Source: an uncultured Clostridia bacterium (GTDB lineage Bacteria > Bacillota > Clostridia > Christensenellales > Aristaeellaceae). Taken from it: a stretch of 64,000 nt of DNA. Positions 16,965 to 24,519 of this stretch are shown piece after piece; the stretch's first letter is position 1, and the number at the start of each line of letters is the position of its first letter. Position numbers and translations under genes: made by a program. The notes beneath the pieces were generated by a model. That model was given only the letters and a program-made list of their open reading frames with translations, was not told the origin of the DNA and did no database searches. The DNA is taken from NCBI GenBank assembly GCA_934675735.1, contig CAKURR010000002.1:124001-188000 (forward strand). The letters are read 5' to 3'.

Positions 16965-17229
16965 ATGTCGCTTTTCATTGCCGCTGCGCTTGCGGCGTTT
17001 TTCGTCAAAGGACTTTGCCAATACGCCGGTGTTTCAAAGCATTCTGAGTTTCAGGGTCAGCAATGTTTCCATTTCCCCCGTCGAGCTGGCGCTCGGCTTC
17101 CCGAGCAACGTCATTCTGACCTGACAGAACCGCAAAAACCTCGACCCAAAAATCTTTCTGCCGCTGACGGCGCCGGTGCTCACCCTGTTGATTGTTTCGT
17201 GCTTCGTGCTGATTTTGCAGAATCTTTAA
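16965..17229 (+). pseudogene. Broken TauE/SafE (sulfite exporter family) gene
   Basis: ATG 16965 (site CGGAGGG) opens MSLFIAAALAAFFVKGLC. About 50 bases on, the recognisable frame shifts by one to NTPVFQSILSF and SISPVELALGFPSNVILT, a typical TauE/SafE N-terminus. It then meets TGA at 17122-17124 and resumes as QNRKNLDPKIFLPL and LLIVSCFVLILQNL to TAA 17229. About 65 percent of a normal gene is missing in the middle, so there is a frameshift, an in-frame stop and a large deletion. It cannot make a working transporter. Confidence 0.65.
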
Positions 17230-17249
17230 GCGCAATTATCACGCCATAG

Positions 17250-17312
17250 GCGCGAAGCGAAGAAGGGAGTCTGAGGACCTTGTCCCTCAGGCAGGTTTGG
17301 GCGGCAGCCCAA
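17250..17312. repeat. Dispersed intergenic palindromic repeat, type B, copy 2 (inverted)
   Basis: Reverse-complement counterpart of 12603-12674: GCGAAGCGAAGAAGGGAGT, then CTGAGG...CCTCAGGCAGGT and GGGCGGCAGCCC. It lies directly after the TauE/SafE relic. Confidence 0.7.
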
Positions 17313-17390
17313 CGTAACCTTATCGCGAAGCGAATCATTCGGGAGTCAGAAAGCGAAACGTTACCTGACTCTGAAAAGCCTGTTTTAGAC

Positions 17391-17430
17391 ACAAAAACGG
17401 CTGTGCGTTCCGTCCGCACAGCCGTCTTTT
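17391..17430. terminator. Terminator, mainly for the minus-strand gene at 17434
   Basis: ACGGCTGTGC pairs with GCACAGCCGT around an 8-nt loop. The minus-strand copy is followed by TTTTTG, the plus-strand copy by CTTTTC. Confidence 0.8.
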
Positions 17431-17433
17431 CAT

Positions 17434-18144
17434 TCAGTTCACGCTCAGCGCGTCATCCCCGAGCAGATACCCTTCGCCGTCCACATGCAGCATCAGCTCC
17501 GCTTCCGCCAGCGCCGTCTGCCCGTCCGCGCGCGTGACGAGCAGGGTAATCATCGGGTCTTTCGCGTCGGCGGCAGGCGTCTGGTTGCTCCACACAACCG
17601 TTTCGCCGTCGCTCTCCGCCGTCGCGCCGACGGTGACATACGTGCCCAGCAGCGCATCCCACTTCATGAAAACGCCGCTCGTCGCGCTCAGCGCGTAGTG
17701 CGCGTCAATCGGCGCGCCGCTCTCATCCGTCACCGTCGGGGTCAGCATCAGGCCCGAAAGCGTGGTATCCCCCGGCGTATAGCGCCGCATGGTCATCAGC
17801 TCCAGCTTTCCGCCGTCAAACGCCGCGGAAAGGCTCAGCAGCGTATCCTCTTCCCGCGTGTAGCTCAGCGCGCCGGGCATGTAGCTGATTAAAATCGAGC
17901 CGTATCCGCCGTTCTGAAAATAATCGCCCAGCTGCGCGTCGTGCCACGCGGCGCGGTCCTCCTCAGAGAGCAGGCCGCGCGCCACCGCCAAATCGCCCAG
18001 CTCCTTCAAAAACGCTTCGTAGCTGTCCTCCAGCGCAATCAGGTCATCCACGCTCAAAAGCGGGCTGCCCTCATCCGCGGGCACGGCCGACGGCAGCAGC
18101 GCAAGGGCCAGCGACAGACAGACGGAAAAGACGGTTTTTTTCAT
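17434..18144 (-). CDS. Uncharacterised secreted protein
   Basis: A 236-residue protein with a signal peptide (VFSVCLSLALALLPSAVPAD). A helical segment follows (LLSVDDLIALEDSYEAFLKEL, written here as LLSVDDLIALED then SYEAFLKEL), then a beta-rich C-terminal half (ALSYTREEDTLLSLSAAF, YVTVGATAESDGETVVW). I do not recognise the family. AAGGAG precedes ATG 18144. It lies 28 bases after the NAGPA gene on the same strand and probably shares its transcript, ending at the terminator at 17391-17430. Confidence 0.6.
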   Translation of the reverse strand: MKKTVFSVCLSLALALLPSAVPADEGSPLLSVDDLIALEDSYEAFLKELGDLAVARGLLSEEDRAAWHDAQLGDYFQNGGYGSILISYMPGALSYTREEDTLLSLSAAFDGGKLELMTMRRYTPGDTTLSGLMLTPTVTDESGAPIDAHYALSATSGVFMKWDALLGTYVTVGATAESDGETVVWSNQTPAADAKDPMITLLVTRADGQTALAEAELMLHVDGEGYLLGDDALSVN

Positions 18145-18172
18145 AGTAACTCCTTAGCGCGGGGGGAAAATC

Positions 18173-19015
18173 TTATTTCGAGAAATACACGATATCGCTG
18201 ACGTCGCGCTCGCGCGAGCCGCTGGTCTTGTTGACGCGCTGGCCGCCGAGCACCATCGTGGCGCTTCCGCCGCCGTCGAGGTTATAGGCCACCTTGCAGC
18301 CCTGCTCGACAAACACCTGCTGAAGCTCCTGCAAGGTCATGCCCTTGTCGCTCCAGCCGTCGCGGCGGCCGTCCGCCACGATAATGACGTAGTGGTTCGC
18401 GTCCACCTGACCGATGGCCGTGCGCGGCTCGCGAATCGTGTCCTTCGTGGAGATGATGTATTTTTCGGGCAGTTCCACCGCCGCGCCGTCGTTGACCAGC
18501 AGCGGGCCGAAGGTGAAGCTCTGCACAACGCCTTCGTCGATGTATTTCTGGCCCTCGCCCGCGTTGTATGTGCCGCGCGGCAGGGCGACGAACGTGCCGT
18601 CGTTCATGATGAGCAGCTGGTCGCGCGTGGAAGCCGCGTCGCGGTAGAGCACGCCGTTGCGGATAACCAGACCGTTCTTATCCTTGTAGTTGTAATAATC
18701 GCCGTTGAAGGCCAGAATCGCGTCGTGGCGCTCGGCGATGATGCTGGTGGATTCCGCGTTGTTTTTGGAATATTCCTCGCCCGCGAACGCGGTTTTCAGC
18801 TGCGCAGGGTCGTTCACATAGACGTTGGCGACGAAGAAACGCAGGCTTGTGCGGTTAAACGCATAGCACCACTGGTCGATGGTGATTTGGATGGTATCGC
18901 CCTCGTAGGTCGTCGTATCCTCGATGGTTTTGGCGTTCGGTTCGGTTGCCGCAAACGCGCAGACCGGCAGGCAGAGCGCCAGAACCAGCGCCGCCCAGCA
19001 GATGATTTTCTTCAT
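18173..19015 (-). CDS. Secreted phosphodiester glycosidase (NAGPA domain), copy 1
   Basis: A 280-residue exported protein with a signal peptide (ICWAALVLALCLPVCAFA). The NAGPA (DUF2233-type) domain fills the rest: AILAFNGDYYNYKDKNGLVIRNG (split as AILAFNGDYY and NGLVIRNG), REPRTAIGQVDANHYVIIVADGR and the hallmark YNLDGGGSATMV near the end. Relatives include phosphodiester glycosidases that release N-acetylglucosamine from phosphodiester-linked glycans. The bacterial substrate is unknown but probably cell-surface polymer. ATG 19015 with GAAGGAG fits the signal peptide better than the longer frame. A paralogue follows upstream at 19216. Confidence 0.82.
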   Translation of the reverse strand: MKKIICWAALVLALCLPVCAFAATEPNAKTIEDTTTYEGDTIQITIDQWCYAFNRTSLRFFVANVYVNDPAQLKTAFAGEEYSKNNAESTSIIAERHDAILAFNGDYYNYKDKNGLVIRNGVLYRDAASTRDQLLIMNDGTFVALPRGTYNAGEGQKYIDEGVVQSFTFGPLLVNDGAAVELPEKYIISTKDTIREPRTAIGQVDANHYVIIVADGRRDGWSDKGMTLQELQQVFVEQGCKVAYNLDGGGSATMVLGGQRVNKTSGSRERDVSDIVYFSK

Positions 19016-19140
19016 AGATGTTTTAACTCCTTCAGTCACGCGCTGCGCGTGCCAGCTTCCTCAAAGAGGACGCTCTTTTTATGCTGTATAAGCGGATGTA
19101 AATGCATACATCCGAAAATCTGCATATTCTCAGAACCCCA

Positions 19141-19207
19141 TTGTAGGGCCGCGCATTGCGCGTCCGCGCTATGTGCAAATGCCGGGGTTTGGGGCAAAGC
19201 CCCAACG
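19141..19207. repeat. Dispersed GC-rich palindromic repeat, type A
   Basis: Contains GGCCGCGCATTGCGCGTCCG and GGTTTGGGGCAAAGCCCC. The same two modules, inverted, occur at 25331-25380 and 31098-31139. It fills the gap between the two NAGPA genes. Confidence 0.7.
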
Positions 19208-19215
19208 TTTCCCCC

Positions 19216-20430
19216 TTACTGCGCCGTAAACATGATGACGTCGCTCACCGAGCGCTCCTTGCCGCCGGAGGGCATGTTGATGACCTCCCCTTGGAAATAG
19301 AGCGTCGTCGAGCCGCCGCCGTCCAGATTGAACGCAAATTCCGCACCTTCCTCCAGAAACAGCTGCTGCAGCTGCGGCATGCTCGCGCCCGTGGAATAGC
19401 CCTCACGGCGGCCATCCACCACGATGACGATGTAATGCAGCGGGCCAATCTGGCCGATGGCCGTGCGCGGCTCATAGTAGCCGTCGTGGCAGTTCACGTA
19501 AAAGCTCGAGGGCAGCGTCGCGGCCTTGCCGTCCTCCACCAGCACGGGGCCGAACTCAAAGGTCTGCCACGTCTGCGCCTGTTCCAGCTTGTTGGCGACA
19601 AGGCCCTGCTTGCCGCTTCTGTCCGTCTGCGCGGAGAGGTTGCCGTCCTTATCCACGATGAGCAGATGGTGCTTCTGAATGTTCTGCCTGCGCAGCACCT
19701 CGCCGTTGCGGATGATGACGCCGTTGCGGTGGTAGCGGCAGAAGTCCGCGTTGATGGCCAGCACGGGGTTGTAGCGCCCCGCGATGTCGCTGACCGCCTC
19801 ATAAATGCCGCTCTTGAAATCGTCGCCCGCAAAGGCGGATTGGAATTGCGCCACGCTGCTGAGCTGAATGTCGCAGACGAAGTAGGTCATGCCGTCCTTC
19901 GTCTTTTGCTCGATGGATACGGCGATGTTGTCCGATTCATAGTGCAACTGGCCCGGCTCATAGTGCTTGAAGCCCGTGGAGGTATCCGCCGCAGTCTGTG
20001 TCTGCGCCGTGTCCTTCTGGGTTTCGGCCTGCGCCATCAGGGTTTCCTGTTTGGCCTCCTGCTTCACTTCCATCTTTTCCGCGTCGGGGTTGAAATCCGC
20101 CGCCGCAGCCAGGGTGCTGTTCGGCTCGGGCGTCGCGCCGGGCAGGCGCTGCACCGTCTTTTCGTTTTGAATCGCGGCCCACTGGGTGAAGCGCTGCTGC
20201 ACCGTCGGCACCTCGCCCATCGGCGCGCTGGCGTTGCACAGCGTCAGCAGCATCACGGCGCAGACCGCGCCGCCCAGCCAGCGGTCGATGTGCCCGCGGC
20301 TGAACGAGGGCACATCGAAATAGCGCTTGCGAATCGCCGGCTCAAGCGTGCGCTTGTCCTCCGGCGGGGGCGGCGGCGCTTTGTCGTAGCGTCGGGGCGG
20401 CGTTCGCTTAAACTGGTCAAGCGGCTTCAT
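19216..20430 (-). CDS. Membrane-anchored phosphodiester glycosidase (NAGPA domain), copy 2
   Basis: A 404-residue paralogue of the downstream gene. A proline-rich cytoplasmic head (PPRRYDKAPPPPPEDKR) and one transmembrane helix (about residues 50-68) are followed by a long Ala/Gln/Thr linker (about 75-145). The NAGPA domain then has ALAINADFCRYH, YEPRTAIGQIGPLHYIVIVVDGR and FNLDGGGSTTLYF. The DGGGS motif and GQ(I/V) region align with copy 1. It is probably anchored in the membrane with the enzyme domain outside. An AGAGGAGA site precedes ATG 20430. Copy 1 is secreted and this one tethered, suggesting division of labour (inference). Confidence 0.82.
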   Translation of the reverse strand: MKPLDQFKRTPPRRYDKAPPPPPEDKRTLEPAIRKRYFDVPSFSRGHIDRWLGGAVCAVMLLTLCNASAPMGEVPTVQQRFTQWAAIQNEKTVQRLPGATPEPNSTLAAAADFNPDAEKMEVKQEAKQETLMAQAETQKDTAQTQTAADTSTGFKHYEPGQLHYESDNIAVSIEQKTKDGMTYFVCDIQLSSVAQFQSAFAGDDFKSGIYEAVSDIAGRYNPVLAINADFCRYHRNGVIIRNGEVLRRQNIQKHHLLIVDKDGNLSAQTDRSGKQGLVANKLEQAQTWQTFEFGPVLVEDGKAATLPSSFYVNCHDGYYEPRTAIGQIGPLHYIVIVVDGRREGYSTGASMPQLQQLFLEEGAEFAFNLDGGGSTTLYFQGEVINMPSGGKERSVSDVIMFTAQ

Positions 20431-20513
20431 GTATGTCTCCTCTGGATGAAAAAATGCTATCGTTTATTATACTTCGATTGCGGTTTCGTGTCAAACGGGG
20501 GAATCGCCTTTTT

Positions 20514-21092
20514 TCAGCTGCTCAGGCTCTCCAAATACCCTTCCAGCGCCTGCACGTCGTCAAACATCCGTCCGTCGCGTAGGTCATCCTGCTCGTCCTC
20601 GGCGGCCGCCGTCACGGGGATATCCGTCTTGCGCACGACGCTCAGCGCTTCGCCCGTCGTATTCTGCCAAACGGCGAGCAGGCCGTCCTCCCCGCCCCGC
20701 AGAACCCAATGCAGCGGGCAGGGCACTTCCATCTTCGTGGTCACATCCACCTCGCCCGCGGAAAAGCCCGTCACCGCCGCGTTTTCATACAGCCCGCCGA
20801 TTTCCTTTTCCAGCGCGCTCCGCGTCAGCCCGACGAGCTGCGCGGGCAGTTTCTCCCGCCGCTGCACGCTGTGGCCGCACGGCGCGTAATACAGCGTGCG
20901 GTGCAGATAGGTCTCCCTGTCCGTCTTGGCGGATAAATCCGCGCCTGCGGGCGCTTCGGCGCTTTCGCCGCTCTGCGCGGTCGTCGTCTGCGGCTTTTTT
21001 TCGTTCGGCGCGTCCGCGCCCCGCGCGGGCATCAGACACAGCAGCGCGGCCACCACGACGATAATCAGCAGATATCGATAAGAAACAGGCAA
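20514..21092 (-). CDS. BofC C-terminal domain-like membrane-anchored protein
   Basis: About 192 residues. One N-terminal transmembrane helix (YLLIIVVVAALLCLM) and a low-complexity linker precede an extracytoplasmic domain with CGHSVQRREKLPAQLVGLT, then CPLHWVLRGGEDGLLAVW, TDIPVTAAAEDEQDDLRDG and a final helix. This layout matches proteins annotated with a BofC C-terminal domain, found in spore-forming and other Clostridia. BofC in Bacillus restrains SpoIVB signalling; that role is not shown here. A TTG at 21092 lies 9 nt after AAAAAGGAG and is my preferred start. An ATG at 21101 touches that site, and the longer frame to 21185 lacks one. Confidence 0.6.
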   Translation of the reverse strand: MPVSYRYLLIIVVVAALLCLMPARGADAPNEKKPQTTTAQSGESAEAPAGADLSAKTDRETYLHRTLYYAPCGHSVQRREKLPAQLVGLTRSALEKEIGGLYENAAVTGFSAGEVDVTTKMEVPCPLHWVLRGGEDGLLAVWQNTTGEALSVVRKTDIPVTAAAEDEQDDLRDGRMFDDVQALEGYLESLSS

Positions 21093-21179
21093 TGAAATCA
21101 TCTCCTTTTTGCGCTCATTGTGCGCAGGAGATGCTCGGCGCATGATGGAAATAAATAGCTTCCTTTTTTTCAAAAAACC

Positions 21180-21204
21180 GAACAAATCGGCCCGCCGTCT
21201 CGTC
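21180..21204 (+). promoter_or_regulatory. Possible ECF-type autoregulatory promoter
   Basis: GAAC (21180-21183) and CGTC (21201-21204), spaced 17 bp, match the usual -35 GAAC / -10 CGT pattern of ECF sigma promoters and lie 28 bp before the sigma gene. Confidence 0.35.
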
Positions 21205-21231
21205 TATAAGGTGTAAGGAGGTGAAGCGCCG

Positions 21232-21744
21232 ATGGAGACTGCCGCGGATGAAAGCCCGAAACAGCGCCTTACCCGACTGGTCGGGCAATATCAAACCGAC
21301 CTGCTCCGCGTCTGCTATATTCAGCTGCACGACACGGCGCTGGCGGAGGACGCCGTGCAGGAAACCTATCTCAAGGCCTATCGGTCGATGTCCGCTTTTC
21401 GGGGCGATTGCAGCGAAAAAACATGGCTGATGCGCATTGCGGTCAACGTCTGCCGCGACATGCTTCGTTCGGCGTGGTTTCGTCATTTAGACCGCCGCGT
21501 AACGCCCGAGCAGCTGCCCGAACCGATTGTGCAGCCGAGCGAAGAGGCGCTCCTGCTGACGGTGGAGGTCATGCGGCTTCCGCAGAAATACCGCGAAGCC
21601 GTCCTTCTGTATTACTACGAAGCCATGACGACCGACGAAATCGCGCAGGCACTGGGCGTTGCAAAGTCCACCGTCTCGTCGCGCCTTGAGCACGGCCGTC
21701 AGACCCTTCGGAAAGCGCTGGAAAGGAGGCGTCTGCATGGATGA
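21232..21744 (+). CDS. ECF-type RNA polymerase sigma factor
   Basis: A 170-residue sigma-70 family protein of the extracytoplasmic function group. Region 2 spans about residues 15-75 (LHDTALAEDAVQETYLKAYRS, written in two parts: DTALAEDAVQET, YLKAYRSMSAF, then EKTWLMRIAVNVCRDMLR). Region 4 spans about 110-160 (LPQKYREAVLLYYYEAMTTDE, split as LPQKYREAVLLYY and MTTDEIAQALGVAKSTV, then SRLEHGRQTLRKAL). A strong AAGGAGGTGA precedes ATG 21232. It overlaps the next gene by 8 nt, which is the standard arrangement with an anti-sigma partner. Confidence 0.92.
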   Translation: METAADESPKQRLTRLVGQYQTDLLRVCYIQLHDTALAEDAVQETYLKAYRSMSAFRGDCSEKTWLMRIAVNVCRDMLRSAWFRHLDRRVTPEQLPEPIVQPSEEALLLTVEVMRLPQKYREAVLLYYYEAMTTDEIAQALGVAKSTVSSRLEHGRQTLRKALERRRLHG

Positions 21745-22888
21745 ATTTCGGGAAAACGACCGTCTGCGCGGCGCGCTGGATGCGTCGCTCTCCGGCCTGA
21801 ACGGCGATCCCTATCTCGCGCATCGCGTGCTCGCTCGGGCAGAAGAACAGCCAAAAGCCGTAAAAAAGCGTTCCGTCGGCCTTGTGTTTGCCCTCGCCGC
21901 GCTGCTGGCCGCGGTGAGCGTCGCCGCGGCGGCGGCGCTCAACCTCTTTGAGCAATTCGGCCAAAGCGAGCGCCGCTTTGCGGAAATCGCCCCGCAGACC
22001 GTCATCGACTCGGAAACCGCCTCGATTCAAACCGAAAGAATGGGCACGGTGGCCGCGTCGATTGCCAATGCCTATTATGACGGCGAATCGCTGCTCATCG
22101 GCTACACGATTCAGGGGAATACCTCGTTTGAGCCGTTTTCCCCGACGACCGAAGAGCTGGCGTGCATGCAGCCGACGGACGACGTTCCCGCGTGGCTGAA
22201 TGCAGATACGGGCGATTCGGCCCTCGCCAAAGCCTGGGAAACGGCCCAACAGACCGGAACGCCCTGGGGCGTCGTCCGCTATCGCGTCTCTGTTTCCGAC
22301 CACACCTACACGGACAAGGGGCTTGACCTCGGCCCGTGGACGGAAACGGAGGACGATTCCGACCCCAGCGTCTTTTCCGCCATCCGCGATTTTGATGACT
22401 TACCGGAAGCTGCGCAGATGCGGGATGCCCTCTCCGTTCGCATCGACGTTTATCAATCTGCCGTAGGGTTTTATTTCGACGGACGGTCTATGTATATGAC
22501 GAGCGAGCGCACGAATTTGTTTCCGATGACGGCAAAGATTGACCGAATCAACCGCGATTCGGCGCAATTCATGGGCTATGAAACGATAAACGGCGCAAAA
22601 ATCAGGCTCACGATTCAGGCTTCCGAAATCCGCCTGACCGCATCCGTGACCGCCGCAGACGGCGCGCTTCCGCCGATTTCGGATGATTCGTGGTTCGACC
22701 TGCTGCTGACGGATGAAACGGGCTATGCCTTTGAACCCGAATCCTTTGTCATGCCGGATGAACGGACGCTGCTTTTCACCTTTGAGGGAAGCGGACAAAT
22801 GCCCTCGTCCCTCAGCGCCGTGTTGATGATTGTCGGCCCTTCGGGCGAAACGGAATCCTTCCCGATTGCGGTGGATATCAACGGCTGA
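21737..22888 (+). CDS. Putative anti-sigma factor (membrane protein, DUF4179-like)
   Basis: A 383-residue protein with a short cytoplasmic head (about 1-45, ending in KAVKKR), one transmembrane helix (GLVFALAALLAAVSVAAAAAL, about 47-67) and a large extracytoplasmic beta-rich domain. The head-helix-sensor layout and the 8-nt overlap with the sigma gene indicate an anti-sigma partner. The outer part resembles DUF4179/DUF5643 proteins. AAAGGAGG precedes ATG 21737. The environmental signal is unknown. Confidence 0.75.
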   Translation: MDEFRENDRLRGALDASLSGLNGDPYLAHRVLARAEEQPKAVKKRSVGLVFALAALLAAVSVAAAAALNLFEQFGQSERRFAEIAPQTVIDSETASIQTERMGTVAASIANAYYDGESLLIGYTIQGNTSFEPFSPTTEELACMQPTDDVPAWLNADTGDSALAKAWETAQQTGTPWGVVRYRVSVSDHTYTDKGLDLGPWTETEDDSDPSVFSAIRDFDDLPEAAQMRDALSVRIDVYQSAVGFYFDGRSMYMTSERTNLFPMTAKIDRINRDSAQFMGYETINGAKIRLTIQASEIRLTASVTAADGALPPISDDSWFDLLLTDETGYAFEPESFVMPDERTLLFTFEGSGQMPSSLSAVLMIVGPSGETESFPIAVDING

Positions 22889-22922
22889 GCGGGCCGAATC
22901 CGCAAAATTCGGCGAATAACAA

Positions 22923-22969
22923 AGCATGCCCACGAACCCCCTCGTCTCGGTTCGTGAGCATGCTCTTTT
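22923..22969 (+). terminator. Terminator of the sigma/anti-sigma operon
   Basis: AGCATGCCCACGAACC pairs with GGTTCGTGAGCATGCT (one mismatch) around a 10-nt loop, then CTTTTA. Confidence 0.85.
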
Positions 22970-22974
22970 ACTTA

Positions 22975-23121
22975 TCCGTCCGAACCCTGGCCCGTCCGGA
23001 ATTTTTCGTCTCATATCCGTGACCTCTATACCGTGCCGCCCCAGCATATACGAAGCGCGGTCGGCAAAATACGCCGTGGCGTCAATCGTCGCGCCAATCA
23101 TCAGCGATCGGCGCTCATCTC
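22975..23121 (-). other. Possible 3'-truncated gene relic downstream of rsmG
   Basis: Past the rsmG stop, the minus strand carries an AAGGGAG site with a five-codon frame that stops (ATG at about 23121). In another frame it has about 40 codons of ordinary-looking protein (MIGATIDATAYFADRAS, then YMLGRHGIEVTDMRRK) before running into the convergent terminator. This could be a frameshifted, truncated gene. The family is not recognised. Confidence 0.25.
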
Positions 23122-23131
23122 CCTTCCGTAT

Positions 23132-23851
23132 TCATTGACCCAGCGGTTTCTTGTTCGGCGTGCCCGCCTTGCGCGGATACGCCTTCGGAGTTGCGCCCGT
23201 CTTATCCGTCAGCAGCAGCACATGCGCCCAGTCGTCCCGCCCGGGGATGGGCGCATCCACCGTGCCGCGCACCGTGCCGCCCAGCAGAAAGGCCGCGCGC
23301 CTTGCGGCGGTCATCTCCTCCGCCACGCCCGGGCCCTTCCACGCAATCGCCACGCCGCCCTTTTTGACAAACGGCAGCGTCAGCTCCTCCAGCGTCGCCG
23401 TGTTGGCCACCGCGCGGGAAACCGCCGCGTCGTACTGCTCACGGTGCGCCGCCATTTTGGCCGCGTCCTCCGCGCGCGCGTGCAGCGTCTGAGCCTTCAG
23501 GCCCAAACGCTTCAGCGCGTCCTCCAGAAACAGGATGCGCTTGTTCAGCGCGTCCAGAAACGTCATCTGCAAATCGGGCCGCAGAATCAGCAGCGGCATG
23601 CCGGGGAAGCCCGCGCCCGTGCCCACGTCGATAACCTTCGCGTTTTGCGCCAGCAGCCCGTGCGCCAGCGGCGCGGCGCTGTCCAAATCGTGGCGGTCTA
23701 CGCGCTCGTCCTCGTCGAGCACGGCGGTCAAATCCATGCGCGCGTTGTATTCGTCCAAAATAGCGTGAAACGCTTCAAAGCGGTCAAGCGCGGTTTCATC
23801 CGCCGCTATGCCCATCCTGCAAAGCCCGTTTTTCAGTCTCTCTTTATTCAT
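23132..23851 (-). CDS. rsmG: 16S rRNA (guanine527-N7)-methyltransferase
   Basis: A 239-residue RsmG (GidB). It methylates G527 in the 530 loop of 16S rRNA using S-adenosylmethionine. The SAM site is plain: VIDVGTGAGFPGMPLLILRP at about residues 70-90, preceded by DRHDLDSAAPLA and followed by TFLDALNKRILFLEDALKRL (split family signature). The start ATG 23851 overlaps the upstream stop within ATGAATAA. Its usual neighbours mnmG and parA are absent; here it pairs with a DUF218 gene. Confidence 0.93.
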   Translation of the reverse strand: MNKERLKNGLCRMGIAADETALDRFEAFHAILDEYNARMDLTAVLDEDERVDRHDLDSAAPLAHGLLAQNAKVIDVGTGAGFPGMPLLILRPDLQMTFLDALNKRILFLEDALKRLGLKAQTLHARAEDAAKMAAHREQYDAAVSRAVANTATLEELTLPFVKKGGVAIAWKGPGVAEEMTAARRAAFLLGGTVRGTVDAPIPGRDDWAHVLLLTDKTGATPKAYPRKAGTPNKKPLGQ

Positions 23852-24434
23852 AGCGGCTCTCCCACACAAATTTAATCCAGCTCAGGCCCTCGCGCAGATG
23901 GTTTTTGATGAAATATTCCGGCTTGGAGGGGCTTCCCTTGCCCGTGGCGATGATGCCGACCTGTTTGCACAGCGCCAGCGCGCGCGGCACATGGTAATCG
24001 CTGGTGACAATCAGCGCCGCCGTCAGCCCGCGGTCATCCATGATGGACTGCGCGTACCCGAGGTTCTGCCGCGTGTTGAACGAGCCGGTCTCCGCCTCGA
24101 TATCCGCCGCATCCACGCCGTGCTCAATCAGCCAATCGCGCATCACGTCGCCCTCGGCGCGCGGCTCGTCGCTGCCCTGCGCGCCGCAGACAATCATCAG
24201 CCGCGCCTGCTTTTGGTATTCCTCCAGCGCCGCGGTCAGACGCCTTTCCAGCGCGACGGAGGGCGTGCCGTCCGCCTTGACCTGCGCGCCGAGCACAATG
24301 ATGGTGTCAAACTCGCCGACAGGCGGCAGGTGCGTCTCTTTGTAATAGACAAAGCCGATTAACCCCGCCGCGCAAACCACGCCGAAGAGAACAAGCGCCG
24401 CAAGCACCGTCAGCAGCCTCCTCAAAACTTTCAT
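23844..24434 (-). CDS. DUF218 (YdcF/SanA-type) membrane protein
   Basis: A 196-residue protein with one N-terminal transmembrane helix (LTVLAALVLFGVVCAAGLIGF region) and a YdcF/SanA domain: FDTIIVLGAQVKADGTPS, LMIVCGAQGSDEPRAEGDVM, TGSFNTRQNLGYAQ and ALIVTSDYHVPRAL. Members are envelope proteins linked to vancomycin exclusion (SanA) or of unknown enzymatic role. The domain faces outside if the single helix is a signal anchor. Its ribosome site (AAAGGGGAAAG) abuts a type A palindromic repeat upstream. It overlaps rsmG by 8 nt. Confidence 0.85.
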   Translation of the reverse strand: MKVLRRLLTVLAALVLFGVVCAAGLIGFVYYKETHLPPVGEFDTIIVLGAQVKADGTPSVALERRLTAALEEYQKQARLMIVCGAQGSDEPRAEGDVMRDWLIEHGVDAADIEAETGSFNTRQNLGYAQSIMDDRGLTAALIVTSDYHVPRALALCKQVGIIATGKGSPSKPEYFIKNHLREGLSWIKFVWESRYE

Positions 24435-24440
24435 ATCTTT

Positions 24441-24510
24441 CCCCTTTGGGGCTCTGCCCCAAACCCCGGCAGGGAACGCATTCCCCGCACCCTTTGTTTC
24501 GCTTCGCGAC
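24441..24510. repeat. Dispersed GC-rich palindromic repeat, type A, at the DUF218 ribosome site
   Basis: Modules TTTGGGGCTCTGCCCCAAAC, CCCGGCAGGGAACG and GTTTCGCTTCGCGAC. Read on the minus strand, the hairpin ends GCCCCAAAGGGGAAAG directly before ATG 24434. A similar set occurs upstream of the epimerase at 36479-36522. Confidence 0.75.
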
Positions 24511-24519
24511 GCCGAGCCG

